The notes below the pieces were generated by a model. It was not told the DNA's origin and did not search any database. It saw nothing but the letters and a program-made list of their open reading frames with translations. A program made the position numbers and the translations under genes. A DNA stretch of 64,000 nt from Epinephelus fuscoguttatus (taxonomy: Eukaryota > Chordata > Actinopteri > Perciformes > Serranidae): NCBI RefSeq assembly GCF_011397635.1, contig NC_064764.1, forward strand, positions 40,910,955 to 40,974,954. The letters run 5' to 3'. Positions within the stretch are counted from its first letter, which is position 1. Every line of letters starts with the position of its first letter. Positions 25,001 to 39,700 of this stretch are shown piece after piece.

Positions 25001-28000
25001 CACTCATGCAGCACACACACATAATAAACATTAGTTGCAGCTCTCGGACCCTCGATACGAAGACGTCAACAACTAAAGGCCAGAGTTCAATAAAATCAGC
25101 TGTGTATAATTCTGGTCTCAATAACGACCCCTGCATGAGTCTATAAATATTCCAGTTGCACACTAGTCATTTTAAAAGTTGCTGGACATATTGCCGTGAG
25201 TTTCCTGAGCAAATTTACTTTACTTTTACTTCCCCGTCTCAAAAAATAAACTTTAAACCCAAGATAATCTAATGGGCAGACGTCCATGAAATTTTCCTGA
25301 GCGCATCTACACTCCCAAAGGGATACACCATTTTGATGCATTCTTTTTAACATTATTGTTGTTTCAATGGGATCTACTGGTTTGCATAATTCTCTGGTGT
25401 CTCTCTGTGTGTTTGAGATGTATAAAATGAATGCAGACTCATGAGCTCTGTCATTTAAATGGATGGACTGCACTCGTAAAGCGCCTTTCTAGTCTTCCGA
25501 CCACTCGAAATGTTTTTACACTACTGAGTTACATTCATCCATTCACACGTGCATTCACACACTGGTGGCCACCTGCTACTCAGTAACAAGTAGCCGTTGG
25601 GAGCAATTTGGGGTTCAGTATCTTGCCCAAGAATACTTCGACATACAGATTGGAAGTGCCGGGGGTCGAACTGCCGATCTTCCAAGTTGTGGATGACCTG
25701 CTCTATGTCTGAGCCACAGCTGCCCCATACTTACTTAAGAGAGAAGTCCTTCAGGTCCTGCTGCAGGTTGGTTTTAGAAGGTCCCAGGTTCCTGATGAAG
25801 ATCTTAGGACGAGGAAGACAAATCTCCAACATGCGAACAGACGTGTAGCTGAGGAGGAGAGAGACGGAGGTAAATGATGAATGAATAACTAATGACACAA
25901 ACCAGCATCAACAGGATCTAGAGGAAGATTTTCTCAATATAAATACTGTATAGTCATTTATTAATTTGATTCTGGGTACGTCCTTTGTCTGATCGGCAGC
26001 AGGTGAATGGAGAACAGAGTAAACGGACGCACCTGAAGGAAGCCACCATCTGGTTGTATGAGAAGTACTGGTGGTAGTCTTGGTGGATGGAGTGTCCACA
26101 CGGCTCGGCATTAGCCCTCCTGGTGTACTGGTGGCCGTAGAAGCGAAGCTCCAGGTATTTGGCGAAAGACATGGACCACGAGTCGTTGGACAGGGGCACC
26201 ACTGGTGTCACCTTAAGATAAAAAGAGGCAGAGACTGAGCATAACAAAGGGAAGTTTGGCCTGGTAATCAGACTCAATTAACATTTAGTTTCACTTCAGT
26301 CATTCAGACATAAGGTACGGTTTCCAGGTTGCCACTTGCAGCCATTTTGAGAAATTAGCAAGTGCCAGTTCTTTCTTTTAGTTGCCATCAGTGGCGTCCT
26401 CTTTTTATCTGTTGAGTTAGTGATATTTAAATGTTGCTGTCACAGTCAGACCCAGAAAACACTGTGGGTACGTTAATGTGTTTACTCGTGGGCCCCTCAG
26501 GCGTCTGTTTCAGAGACAATGGGAAAGCAAATGAAGTTGTTTGACTGTTGGTTGAAACATTGGGTGAACTCGTCAACAGCACTGTGTAAACTGATTCAGC
26601 TGATAAAGAACAAGAAGAACCTGACTGAGGACAAACACAAACTAAAAACATTTTGTTCAGTTACTGTAGTAAAAAACGGTTCATGTCACATTTTCGTTGT
26701 TGAGCTGACGGATCACTGCCAGGGTTCAAACACATTTTCATGGACAAGATTCCATGACTCTTTAATAAGAAAGATTTTTTTAAGGGTGTCTGAGCTCAGC
26801 CTTAGAGACAGGGTGAGGAGCTCCAACAGTGTCTCTGTGCTCCTGTGTTATTTCCAAGTATCCAATGAGATAATGTACATATATTTGGCTCCTTTCGATG
26901 CAAATGAGCTTCAGTGTCCAACAGGCAATCCACAAAAATCAGCGCTAATAGCCAGACGCAGTAAAATCATTAGCATCTTCAGAGAGTTGGACGTCACTAA
27001 AACACACTGACAGACTGGGAAATTCCAAATACGATTTCTCTCTGTCGTGTTTAAATTTCTTGCCTGACGTTTTGAGGAATGTCTCTTCACCTCGTCTGTC
27101 AAGACTCGCCATCTGAAAATATCAGTTTGCTTATTTCTCTCTCTCATTGTTGTGCATTAATGTGTTCTTGGCACAAATGCAAAATTTATATTTTACCACA
27201 TGAGTAACTGCAATCAAACAAAAACAAAGGTCAATTGTACTGCAAAACTTTATGGACTTGTTTGTGCTGTACTATCGTTTTATGAATCGGATCTCGAGAC
27301 AGAGCAGAGAGTGGTGCTAGCAGCGACTGTAATGCTTTCACTGAGAAATCGCCCTTTGGAGTAAACTATCACAAAACATTTAGTGATGATACTGAAGCTC
27401 TATGTTAATGTTAAACATTATGTGATGTTCTTACTGACCTGTTTGCAGATACGACACCAGGAGTAGTTGAGGATTGTGTGCTGATAACCAGGCACAGGAG
27501 AGTCCAGCTCCTTTAACACAATCTGCACGCAGCCGCTGCCGTGAACAAACCGACGGATGTGGTGCACCATGGGAGTCTCACAGAACATGCTGGGGCACTG
27601 GTAGGACGGCCTGCAGAAAACATACATATGCAAATAGAAACATTTGCAAAGCAAACTGTTGAGCTTACTTAAATATTTGCAAATTTCACTCGTGTGAAAC
27701 TACATTTGACAACACATTTACGAATTTCTCCCACAAAGTTTAAATACTCAGCTTCCCACACACATTTACATTTGTTTTTTTGCTACATCTCAGCCCCATA
27801 GGCCCCGATGTTTCTCTTTGATAATGACTCTCATGAAAGCACTATAATAATATAGTTATTTTGTGTCACCTGAAACAATACCGCTCCAGGAACACGCCCA
27901 GAGAGAGGTCGTTCTTGCCGTAGAACTCCATTGTGACAATCCTGTTGACAACAAACGCAGTGACTACAAATTCATTAAAAACAAAGTGTGAGGTTCTTCA

Positions 28001-31000
28001 TTGCTCCACTCCACATGAACGGGTTTACCATGGACTGACGCAGGGGTTTGGTGCGTTGTTGGACTGAGCTGATGAGCTGCTGAAGAGCACACACAGTCTC
28101 TGGTGGTTGGTGGGGTTCAGACAGTCCAGCTGAGGACAACAACAACAAACGGGTCAAATGTTGGATACAAATAGAGCCACAAAAACATAAACACACCTCA
28201 CTCAAAGTTTCCCCTTACAAATGAATTATCAGGAACGGGAGAAGATCTAATCTGATACCAGTGCTTTTAAAAAGTGGGTGGTACACAGAGGAGATGCTTT
28301 AACGACGTGTTATTATTCAGCAGGAGGACTGAAGATGATGGAAATGGAAATGCTCTACTTATATTTTGCAAGCAGATAGTTTTGTAGGCGTTCACTGTGA
28401 CATAATGTTTGGGGCAGCATTTAAACATCAGGTTTTGTTGGGAGTTTTACGTCAAGGCTAAGTTTTACCTGAGGCCATCACTCTGACAGAAACACTTAGC
28501 ACTGTATGCACAGAGTCAGGAACAATCCTTGTGCAATAACCCTGTAACATTAACATCCAAAGTATCTGTACTTTAAATGTATTTATAGTTTAAATACACA
28601 GTTGTTTTAACCAGCCACAAAAACGTTGCTACGGCTGGTACTGTTTTCACCTTGTGAGTCTGTGTGTGTCATGGTAAAATGTGGTGCTGAGGACACGAAT
28701 TATAAATTACGAAGTTTTGTAAACGTTTCAGGTTTATTAACTTTATATTATTTATCCCTATTTGACTTATGGTAATATTGTTTGGGCAAATACATAGCCC
28801 TCTGTTCCACTGTTCAGGAAACTGAACCGCCTTTCAGTATGTCATGTAAATATTCAGCACAGACACCGCCCTCCTCAGTCACCAATGATCTCCTCCTCTC
28901 CTCAGACTCCGGTCACCTCTCAATTCTCATCCTTCTTGACCTCACAGCAGCCTTTGACACAATCAACCACGCAATTCTCATTTCCCATCTCGAATCATCC
29001 CTCAGCCAGTACTGCAATATCAACAACTGCACTTCCTCTTTGCTCATCTGTCCCAAGGCGTCCCCCAGGGTTCGGTGCTTGGTCCCCTCCTATTCATCCT
29101 TTACATGCTCCCCCCTGGCAAAATCATTTGCAGCCATGGTTTCAACTTCCACTGCTATGCTGATGAAATCCAGCTCTACATCTCCATTACATCCATCACC
29201 ACTGAAACTCAGTACACTCTGACCACCTGCCTCAACAACATTAAGTCCTGGATGCAAGCCAGCTTCCTCAAACTGAACTGTGAAAAATCAGACATGATCA
29301 TCATCGGTCCCAAATCCCTCACCAAAACCTCTCACAACTTCTGCCTCACCACAACCTCAGTCTTTTTCGACAACAACCTCTCTTTTGAAAGACACGTCAG
29401 TCACATCACCAGTACTGCCTTCTTCCACCTAAAAGACATCGCTCTCCACCACTGCTGCTGAAACTCTCATCCATGCCTTCATTACATCCAGAACTGACAA
29501 CTGTAACAGCATTCTTTACAAACTCCTAAATAAACTCCAGTAGATCTAGAACTCTGCTGCCCGTCTGCTCACCCATTCACATCACCCCTGTCCTTCAGAA
29601 CCTCAAGTTTCAAAATGTCGTAAAAATCTTCTTTTCAGATGTTTGAGTGAGGAAATGATATTCACAATTTGTTCTGGTGATTAACAGCATGTAAGCCTTT
29701 GTTTGTTTATGAGAAGCTGTTACATCAGCACTGCTCACCTTGGGGGCCCAGCTCATGTCATTCAGTTTACTTGTCTTCTCCTCTTCGCTGTCAGCCTTCA
29801 CCGGTGCCTTCACTGGTGCGTCCGCCGCCTTGCTCTGGGCTGTGACAGGAGCTGCAGCGCCGGTGCTGCTGAAGAGGTCAGTGGTAACTTCTCTCTGTCG
29901 AATACGACCTCCCTTTGCTCTGTAGTCTGCCAGCATCTTGGCCAGATCCTGGCTGCCGCTCAGCTGCTCTATGATGCGGGTGCTGGTGAGACTGTGGGAG
30001 GGCAGGACATCGATGGGCTTCGGCTGCGGGGTGCCGTTAGTCTGTCCGCTAACCAAAGAGGAGGGGGCGGAGTCTTTAAGGAGCTGCCGCTTTCTACGCC
30101 CGTCCAGTTCTTTGAAGTCCTTGTTGAGGAGAGGAGATAGGTAGACCTACAGGACAGGGAGAACACAGGTAAGCATTGTACAAATAATCACAGTGTAGAG
30201 CCGCAGCCATTCATACTGAAATACACATTTTGTTAACTGATTAATTGTTGAAGTCATTTTAAAAGCTATAAAAGCCAAAATATGCTGTTTTCATCCTCTC
30301 AAATATCAAGATTCTCTACTTATTTCTGTTTTATGTCACTGGAAATGGAATATTTCTGAGTTTTGGACCGATGGTCAGACAGAACAAGACATCTGAAGAG
30401 TTCCCTTGGACGCTGAGAAACTGGGATGAAATATTTTCTGACTAACTGAGACGATAATCAAGTACATTATCGTCGGATTATCACGGACACTTAGAACAAT
30501 CTGAGCCTGTCAGTGACAAAAACAAACACTTTTAGTGGACATATATAGACTGTGTGAACATGTGGCTGCTGGCTGAAGCGCTCTCGCTCAATACTGGACC
30601 AGACTTAAAAATTGCTGTTCCCATCAGTCACTCAGACACAATAACATGAAAACAGTGTCCAGGTTGAAACAAACTGAACTCATCCTTTGAGTAAATGTAA
30701 ACAGAACAGACAACATGAAGCTCAGTACCTGTTCGGGGAAGTAATCCCTGCTGGGACAGTGCATGCCAGCAGGCGTGAGAAGAAATGGTTCTCTAAATGT
30801 GATGAAGGGTGAGATGCACAGGATGATGTCCTTGAGCTCTTGCTTGAAGACAGCAGTGATGGACTTGAGACGGTCGTCAGATGAAGCCACCTGTTCGGCC
30901 ACAAACATCCCCGTGTCATCCTGCAGAGGGTCTCGGAACAGCCTGGGAGTCGTTGTCGTCTCTGAACCGTCCCCTTCATCTTCCTCCTTCACCAGGCTGA

Positions 31001-33703
31001 CCTCTTCCCCCGTCTCCCCCTCAGATGCTCCGACGAGAGTGTCCAAGCTCATCTCCTGGTCGTCCTCCATGAGGAATGGAGGAGAGACAGACAGAGGTGG
31101 TGCGAGGGTACTAGAAAATGGCGAGGAGGTCATTGTCTCTCTGTTAACAGCCTCCTCCTCTTGGACAGCGGAGGGTGTGTTGGGGTTCTGCTTTTCTTGG
31201 AGAGTGTCTGTTTCTCCGTTTTTGGACTCCTCCTCCTTTCTCCTTTCTTCCTCAGGTTGTCCTCCCTGTGCAGAGTCTTCACTCCCTGCAGTCTTCTCCT
31301 CTCTGTCTCCATTTGTCTCTTTCCCTCTCATCTCTCCATCCTCCTCCTCTGTGGAGGCGCCCTCCAGCAGGCAGGGGAACGAGGTGCTCTGGGCCAAGCT
31401 GGGCGGCATGGCAAACTCATCCATGAGGAAAGAGATCTCCAGCTGGGAGTGGTAGGCCACACACACCATAAGCATGATGATCTCCTTCACCCGGGCCAGC
31501 TCGTACTCTGAAGCTCCACGCAGCTTGATGGAGCATCCGAGATGAGGAGGACAGCCCTCGAAGAACATCAGGGTCTTCACTTCGTCTGGAAAGACAGGTG
31601 AAAACACATCAGGATTTATTCTACAGAGTTTTCTCACACTGAGAGTGGAGGTGTGTTTCTTACTGTTGGCCAGGGTGAAGGGCTGCATGTAGAACTTGTG
31701 GCAGGTTCCCAGACGAGGTTTGGTGAGGAGCTGGTCCATGGACATGACCAGGTCTCCCTGGGTCATACGACTCACCCGGTCCAAGACTTGCTGCATTTCC
31801 AAAAAAAGAAAGAGTAAAAGCTTTTAACACTGACAACATATTAAGTTATTTGAACTCTTAGTGTTTTTAAAACTTGTTTACTATGCTGTTTAATATGCTC
31901 AAAGAGACACAGAGCTGCTCCTCTGTTTAATGTGTCTGTTCATTAGTCTACAGTGAGACATTGGTCTGTGAGCTGAATGAAATGGCCGCAGCACATGTGC
32001 AGTACAGCGCTGCCCTGCATGTGTGGGAGACAGAGCTGCTTTATCTTGTCAGGTGAGTGTTCGTTTGCTAGTCTGTGTGTGAGGTGGATCATCACCATTC
32101 TTCTTGGCAGTTGTAGTCTAATGTGAGACACTGAGACAGCGCCTGGATGCAGGCGACAGATGGGTTCACAAAATGCAGCGACAACACAGACGTTTTACAA
32201 ACAAGATGTATATAACGAGGACAAAGTGTCTCTGTCTCCATGCCTCCCTCGGCCTCTCTGTTGATGCTCTGTGCAGAAATAAGATTTAGATATCTAAATC
32301 ATTTTCCAGCTCTAGTTTCATTTGAAAGACCAACAGATTGAAAACTCCTTTAAACTCCGTCTGTAGAAAACGTTATTCAAAGATCTCTAAATGTTAACAA
32401 AAATTCAAAACTGTTATGCTTTATGCAAAAACTGACAAACTAATACTATACTGACCGGTTTGACGTTGATGACCAGCGTGATGCCGTGCTCCAGCAGCAT
32501 GTCCTGAGCGATACGAGACACAGTCTTCTCCACCAGCACCAGGGTTGGACGCACGTCTACGATGCGCTGCACATAGTTCTTCAAAAACTCTCGCTCCTGA
32601 GGGACATTAACAAAAATTCTTAGATTCAGATAACTGAAGCAAATGCAGCTGCCATCAGGTAAAAATGATTAAATTTAAAGAGAGTGATGCTCTAACCTGC
32701 AGCACGATGGGGTCGATGCAGGAGAACTTGGTCTCCTCTCTGTACAGATACTCTATGGAGCACTTCAGCAGCAGGATTTTGGGGTTCTTGATGTAGGGGT
32801 TCATCTGTAACATCAGGTTTCCAGTTAGTATCAACACCTCCAACACAATATACTGATCGTTTTAACTACAAATATACTCAGTACTTTTGCTAATTTCAAA
32901 AAGGGAAACTAATGTGAAAGGGAAGAACTTGACCTGACCTTCTTGTGGGCGATGTTCTTAGTGCATACGAAGCCGTTCACCACCGTCGAGTCAAACTTTC
33001 TGCCTCCAGAAATCTGAAGCACAAATGAGATTCAGTTATATTTCTGAAACCACCTGAAGAACAAAGTGTAATCAGCTCATATTAGTTTCCTGTGCACAGT
33101 TAAATGAATGTGTATAATCTCGAGAGAGTGACACATAGCCACGGTTTGACTGATGTGATGATCCTGTGTCTGACCTTCTTGATGTGGACCAGCTGGCGGA
33201 TGTCCATGTCGTCATCGCAGTTGCGAACATCAGGCCGCACCGTCTGGACGACCTGTCGAACCACGGGGACGATGATGTCCCTCCAGGACAGAGACAGAGA
33301 CTCGCTGTAGAGCAGCTGCTGCAGCAGCGCCATCATGTGGCTGTGGTTGGCAGAGCTGCAGAGAGGTGGATGGTTAGAGGCCTGGTAAGACCATCCTGAC
33401 GACGTGAGCTTAACATTCGACCACTAAATTCTAATCAGTTCATTGCTAAGTCCACGTGGAGCATTGTGCCAAATTGGAAAAAAATCCCTTAAGGCAGTGT
33501 TGAGATATCATGTTCAAAGGCAGTGCTCGTCTACTGCAGAGCTGTTTACATGATCTGGGCTACGAGTGTTTGGAAAGGAGTGTATCACTGTATTTAACAG
33601 CTTTTCTCGCTTTTAAAAAACCTGCATATGTGCGGCAAATTTGCTGGAGAAAGGATCAGTTTCAGGTAATTCAAAACTAATAAACATAGTTATAAATCTT
33701 ATG

Positions 33704-33737
<34 letters not shown>

Positions 33738-36700
33738 TATGTATTAGATGCTCCTAAATCCAAACAATGATCCTTGAGCATGTCCAGAATAAACTTGGAC
33801 ACTGGAGATTTTTCACATTTTGCTTCATCTAGTCTCCACAAACATCAGTGAGTACGTTCCTCTAAATGAAAGTACTGAAACGATTGGTCGACTTATTAGT
33901 CTGACACTTTCAATCATTTATTAAGCAAAGGTAAGAGAAGACAAAGGTTATTTATTCTACAGAGGGAAAATTCACCTGTTTGTAGCAAATGTTTGATGGT
34001 TCGATCGCTTTTTTTTTTTATGTTCTGACACTTTAAATTGAATTACCTTTGGGTTATGGACTTATCATCAGATAAAACAATGAATTTGGAGAAATCATCT
34101 TGTGCAGTGTATAAACTATGTGGGAAATGATTATTATAAATAATTTATTGAAGCTTTTAAATCTATCTTATCGAGTTCTTTAAACATTTTTTTTTTTACT
34201 ATAATTACTGTTATTAAAGCTTTTTCAATCTGTTTTATCGGGGCACCTAGTAGCTCAGTGGGAAGAGCAGGTGCCCCATGTACAAAGGCCCCGTTCTGCT
34301 GCAGTGGCTGCAGGTTTGATTCCAGCTCGGGCCCTTTGCTGCATGTCGTCCCTTCTCTCTCCCCTCTTCCCACTTCCAACTGTTGTGTCATTTAAGGCAA
34401 AAAGCCCCAAAATAATCTTTAAAAAATATATATGTATCTTATTACATTTTTCTAGGGGTCTACACTTGTGTTATTATCGGCTTGTCAGTCATCTTTGAAG
34501 CACTTCGAACTGCACTGACCTGTGTGTAAGGTGCTGTACAAATAAAGTTTGATTGATTGAATCAATAGATGAAAGTGAACATGATAAGTTCTCACAGCCC
34601 ACACGGACCGCTAACATGATGTATAATGACACTGGAGACAAACAGAGGTATAACTGTCTCCACTCACAGCAGCCTCTCCATGGCCTTCTTCTCTCCGTTC
34701 TCCTCTCGCAGCTGATCTAAAGAGCTGTGGTGCCAACCCAGCGGAGTGAACAGCATCTCTTTGGCCTTCTCCTCCACACGCCGGTTGAACAGAGACTCTG
34801 CAGGAAGTCAGGAAAAGGAAGCAGGTTTGCTTAATGAGGGAAGTTCAGCATGTTGTCTAATGAAATCGATAAGGAAGTGCAGAGCTCTTACCTTTGATGA
34901 AGGCATCACTGATGACAATGTTCTGACCTCCATCCTCAGACAAAAGAAACTCAGCTGAGAGACAACAGAGAGCTCGTCAGATACACGACAAGTGTTGTAC
35001 CTTTAAGTGTTGAGTTGGTTTGTAATGTTGAAGATCAGATCATGTGATTCTTTTAAAAGATATGATATGTTTGTTTGTGTAATTATATTCTGTGTGTGTT
35101 AATGTTTACCTTTCTGCTCAGCGCCAGTGGGCACGTGCGGATACTTGGACTGTTTCTTGATGTGGTAGTTGACGTTGTTTTGCTCCATGTTGAGGTTAAT
35201 GGAAGCAGCAGAGTCACTGTCAACCACCGACTGGAAGCTGCTGACAGATGTTCTCTTGCTGGGGCTGGCAGAGTCTGGACAGAGAGACACATAAGTCGGC
35301 TGCAGCCGGGATTTTAATTCACAGAAACCGACAGAGGCTGACAAAGTATTCAGATGCTTTACTAAAGTAAAAGTACTCATACCGGACATTCTTTGGTGTG
35401 TGACACTTAAATAAAAGATCTGAATCTCTACGTTTAAAAATAATCTGATCTCAGAACAAATTTCACAGGTCCATTAGGGTTCAAGTCCATCATTTGGGAC
35501 CTGTGAAGAGTTCTACTTTGTACGCTTACTGTGTAAAAACCTCACTCTGTAAAGGAACTAAAGCTGTCAGATAAATGTAGTGGAGTAAAAATACAGTATT
35601 TCCCTCTGAAATGTGGTGGAGAAGAGGGAAACTGTGGCCTGAAAAAAAGAAAAGAGACTCAAGTATAAAGTAAAAGTACATCACATTTGTACTTGAGTAA
35701 AAGTACTTAGTTACATTCCACCACTGGAAACCAAACACAGCTGAACTGAAGGCAGCCTGTGCAAAGAGCACTGATCCAAGCCAAAGAGGCTGCAGGTGTG
35801 AAACAAAATGTTTTATTAATAACATGTGTGACACATACTGGGCATGTTGTACTCCGTCTCATCTGCGAGCTGCTCGGTGTCGCTGTCATCAAACTTGATG
35901 TCCTTGAACCAGGATGGCTCTGAATGTCCCTCCACAGAGTTCACGCTGTCGCTGTCTGGAGACGGTGTTTCTGAGAACTCTGTACTCTGGAGATCAGACA
36001 GAGAGATGTCATTACAAGCGACAAGTGATATGTCCTCAGGTGTCATCAGAGGACGCCGCTGAATCAATCAATGTCAACACATGATCTGTTCGAGTATGCT
36101 GTGGAGATGTGGGTTGCATTAACTGGTGAAATAAGCGGTTACCTGGAGGGGGCGGTAGAGAGCATACTCATCCCGAAACAGCTGGTCATGGTGTGTGACA
36201 CAGTCCAGCCAGCGACCGTCCACTAACGCCTGGCCTATGGCGATAGCCTGGGCCCTGCAGCACAGAAGCATCAGGATGGGAAGGAGGGTGTAACAGGAAG
36301 AGACTAGGTTAAGAGCAGCTTCAGACTCTGACATGGAGTCACCGTGGCAGCAGGAAGGAATGAGACAGAGAAAACAGTAGCTATCTCCACACAGATTCAC
36401 TTTCAGCTGCAGTTTGATTTGCATGTTTGCACAATGTTCCTGTGCTTAGATCAAGTTCATTTGTTAAACCAGCATCAGAGAAAATATATTTACATCTAAC
36501 TCAGCAACAACAAAAAGAAAGATCCTCAACCAGTCGGACGAAGCTATAAAATGTTTATTTACTTTTTAGAACTATCATTTTATTGTTGTTTAAGTTTTAA
36601 CATAAAGACTAAAATTAGTGTCTCTAACCCTCTTCGTAACTCTAAGGCTTATTAGATTGAAGACATTTTACAAAATCAGAAAACTGTGTCACTGTGTGAT

Positions 36701-39700
36701 AGAAAGGATGAGCCCATATCTGAATCAACTCTCTGCACAGGGAAGTGCTCTGACTCACAGGATGTACTGCTTTCACACCAAATCAGGAGGTGAGGCCATT
36801 AGTGGCAGGGTTATGTGGCGGTGTCCACCGTTTGTGGAGGAGTGAAGGGTGGAGAGAAATGTCCTCATCACAGCAACTGAGTATTTGTCTTCATTCAGTT
36901 TATGTTGGCTCCTGTTGATTGTCATTAACTAACCAAAAAAAAATATCACACGTTCGAGACAAACAAACCGAGCGCTCTCCTTTGTAGGATAACACACACA
37001 CATACACACAAGCTGTTAATACACACTTCATTCCTTTTATTCACTCACATCACTATGACTTGTTCCTGTGGGGTGTCTTCCAGTCTACTTTCTGGTTACG
37101 TGATTAGCACATGAAACGTGACGTCAGACTGCATTACACTACAACTTCTCGCAGCAGCACTGCCTTTAAAAACAAATTTCTTTGGCCATCATCTGAGGCT
37201 TCACCACCGCAGCTAAGATGCACTTCCCATATTCAAATGACCATTTTCAGTGCCTGCTTTGGTGTTAAAGCAGCCTAAACCTGCCATTTGCTGCCTATTT
37301 CTGAAGGATCTTCTCACCTCCTGCTGTCTTCCAACATTATTTTGTGAGGCCACCATCGCTGCATCCTGAGCTTAGAGCTGTCCATGTCATGTGTGACTGA
37401 TTTAAAGCAAAGACTGTGAAATAAAGATGGATGACATGACAGCTCTCCAAAAGTGAAGCCAAAACATCTTGATCGCTCCCTGGTGGCTGGCTGCAGTACA
37501 GGTCATAAAGCCCTCCCCCTCCATGTTAGCGGATGAGCATGGGTCAAACTACAAACTCCAAGTACACATCAAATTTTTCCCAAAGATTGTTTCTGTCATT
37601 TTAGGTAGTTCTTATGCCGCTGATGTTTGTTCAAGTGTTCGATTTTCTTTTAAGTTTTGTTTTAATTAACTGTTTGATGCTATAAAAAAGGGTTTGGCAT
37701 CATGATTAACAGCTATGTGCGGCAATTGGTGTGCTCGCCATTAGGTGGGACTGGTATTTGGGCAGTAATTCAACACAGCAGAGATCGCTACTGCGCCGAC
37801 TCTGGCCTCCAAATAATAGCACGAGCACAAGATGGCAGCAGCCTACCTGTATTCTGGCTTCAGCTCTGTACAGTGATGGTAAGTAAAGACCCGTCGTCCA
37901 TCTTTATAAACAGTTTATGGTTTAAAGAAGAATTATGATGTTTTCAGTCAGACCTTTCTCCAGCTCTGGCACAGTGCTCAAACAAAGTGTGGAGATACTG
38001 TAGGTGTGGACGTACAGGAAAGCAACTCTCTGCACAGAAAAGAACAGCCCAGTAAGATGTTACCTGGTGGAGATGGTGCCATTCCTCAGCAGCCAGTTGA
38101 CAAGCTCTTTTCCCACAATGCAGTTGGGGTAGGTCCTCAGCCAGTATCTGTGGTCCTGGAACTCCATCCCTGTGTTGTTGTGGCAGATTTTCTTCCACAG
38201 GTCCTTCAGCTGCGACGAGTCCTGCAGGGTGTCAGGAATGTTTAATAATGGGAACGATTAGGGTTGTTCCTCTTTTCAGACTGGATGAACAGATCACAGG
38301 ATAAATGTGTCAGAGGCAAAACAAGATGGTGAGCTTTGGTTTTAGGATTGTTTCTGTTGTGGACCCAGTACTGCCCTGTGAAGCTTCAACTTTTTCACAG
38401 AGTTTGTGTCATATGGGTAAGTTAACGTCTGACGTCTACAGTGAAGTGTGCAAAGGGAAAGTCTGCAGATTTTCAACTAGATCTGTGTCATCGCAGTGTG
38501 TGCAGATGAACCACGTTTGCCTTACTCCTGTGGCGCCAGCGCCCCGAGCTCCCTACTCGTTTGCAGGTAGAGCTAAAGTCCGGACTTTTGCTGGTTGATG
38601 GGGACCTCAGGGCGCTGGAGAAAAATCCTCATAACTTATGTTAAAGTGACTGCTATCGTCATGCGTGCTAACATCCATGCTACTGTTTTGACACGTATGC
38701 TTGTACAGTAATCTGGTTGTCATGGTAATGGACTACATTCAGCTGTTAATCTGCGTGACAGAGAACATTAACTGAAAAACAGGAAGTAACACTGGCTGGA
38801 GTGAAAAGGAAAGAATCAAGCAATCACCAGTAGGATCTTCCTCTCCTCCTCGCTGTGGTCCAGCTTGGTGCCACTCTTGGTGCCCGACATGGCCCGGCTG
38901 GTCGGCGGACTGACTGAGCTGTCGTAGGAGGGCACCATGGAGGATCCAGAGCGGTCCAGTGACATGTTGGTCACACTGGCCGACCTGAGAGGACACAAAC
39001 AAAGACGGTTCACACTGCTGGCTTCACTTACTGCAGCTGGAACACAATGTACTTTACAAAGCAAAGTGAGTGACCTCTTCCTGGCCGGTGATTTGCCAAC
39101 GTCTTCTTGTAACGTCGTGAGTCTGGAAGTCAGGCTGCTGTTCTGCTGCTCCTGGTGAATCATACTGACGAACACACACACACAGAAACTTTGATTTATA
39201 ATCGTTCTGTGGTTATCTTCACACTTCTCTATGTTAGCATGTCTAATTTATGATCAGTGAATTTGAGCATGCAGAAGACTATTTTTTACACACCTAGAAA
39301 GCCTTTACTGACAGACAGCTTGAGCTCAGACAGATGTGAAAAATGAATAAAACAAACAGCAAGACTCACTTCTTTCTCATCCCAATAGGAGTTTTTCTAT
39401 GCCAGGAGAGAGAGAGGAAACAGATTGTCTTTGAGGCAGAGAAAATGAGCAGGAAAGCACACCGAATCACAACAACAGCAGCAAAAACAAGCACCAAAGA
39501 ACATTTATTTTAGCCTGTTGTGTGCATGGTTAATGATTTTTTTTTTTTTTTTTTAAAGTCCATTAACATTGAGTTAAAAAGTAACTTAACAGAAAAGGAT
39601 GAGAGCAGTCCTCGGGCCCAAACAGTCATGCTTTACTAAAGCCTCCTAAATTAGATGTGCCCTCGTTTCTTCTTTGAAGTTATTAATTAATTAATTAGAG

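Larger units (their letters stand above)
22023..30146 (-). other. pikfyve: pikfyve middle exons, cysteine-rich conserved region and linker
   Basis: The exons are 29739-30146, 28029-28129, 27870-27941, 27439-27610, 26033-26211, 25735-25848, 24379-24487, 24119-24273, 23155-23251, 22246-22303 and 22023-22157. Landmarks are [80 protein letters not shown], and [20 protein letters not shown]. The Cys/His block is specific to the PIKfyve/Fab1 family. It is followed by a coiled stretch ([20 protein letters not shown]) and [19 protein letters not shown]. The donor of 23155-23251 is the weak GTCGGT but is required for phase. Confidence 0.92.

Noticed and set aside
28782..29461. Protein-coding gene in a pikfyve intron
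   Set aside because: The open frames are pieces of an L2-type reverse transcriptase in changing frames, not a host gene.
30763..31455. 230-codon open frame on the plus strand opposite pikfyve exon 19
   Set aside because: It is antisense to a well-supported long coding exon and its Ser-rich content mirrors the Glu-rich coding strand. There is no family resemblance and no splice or promoter context.
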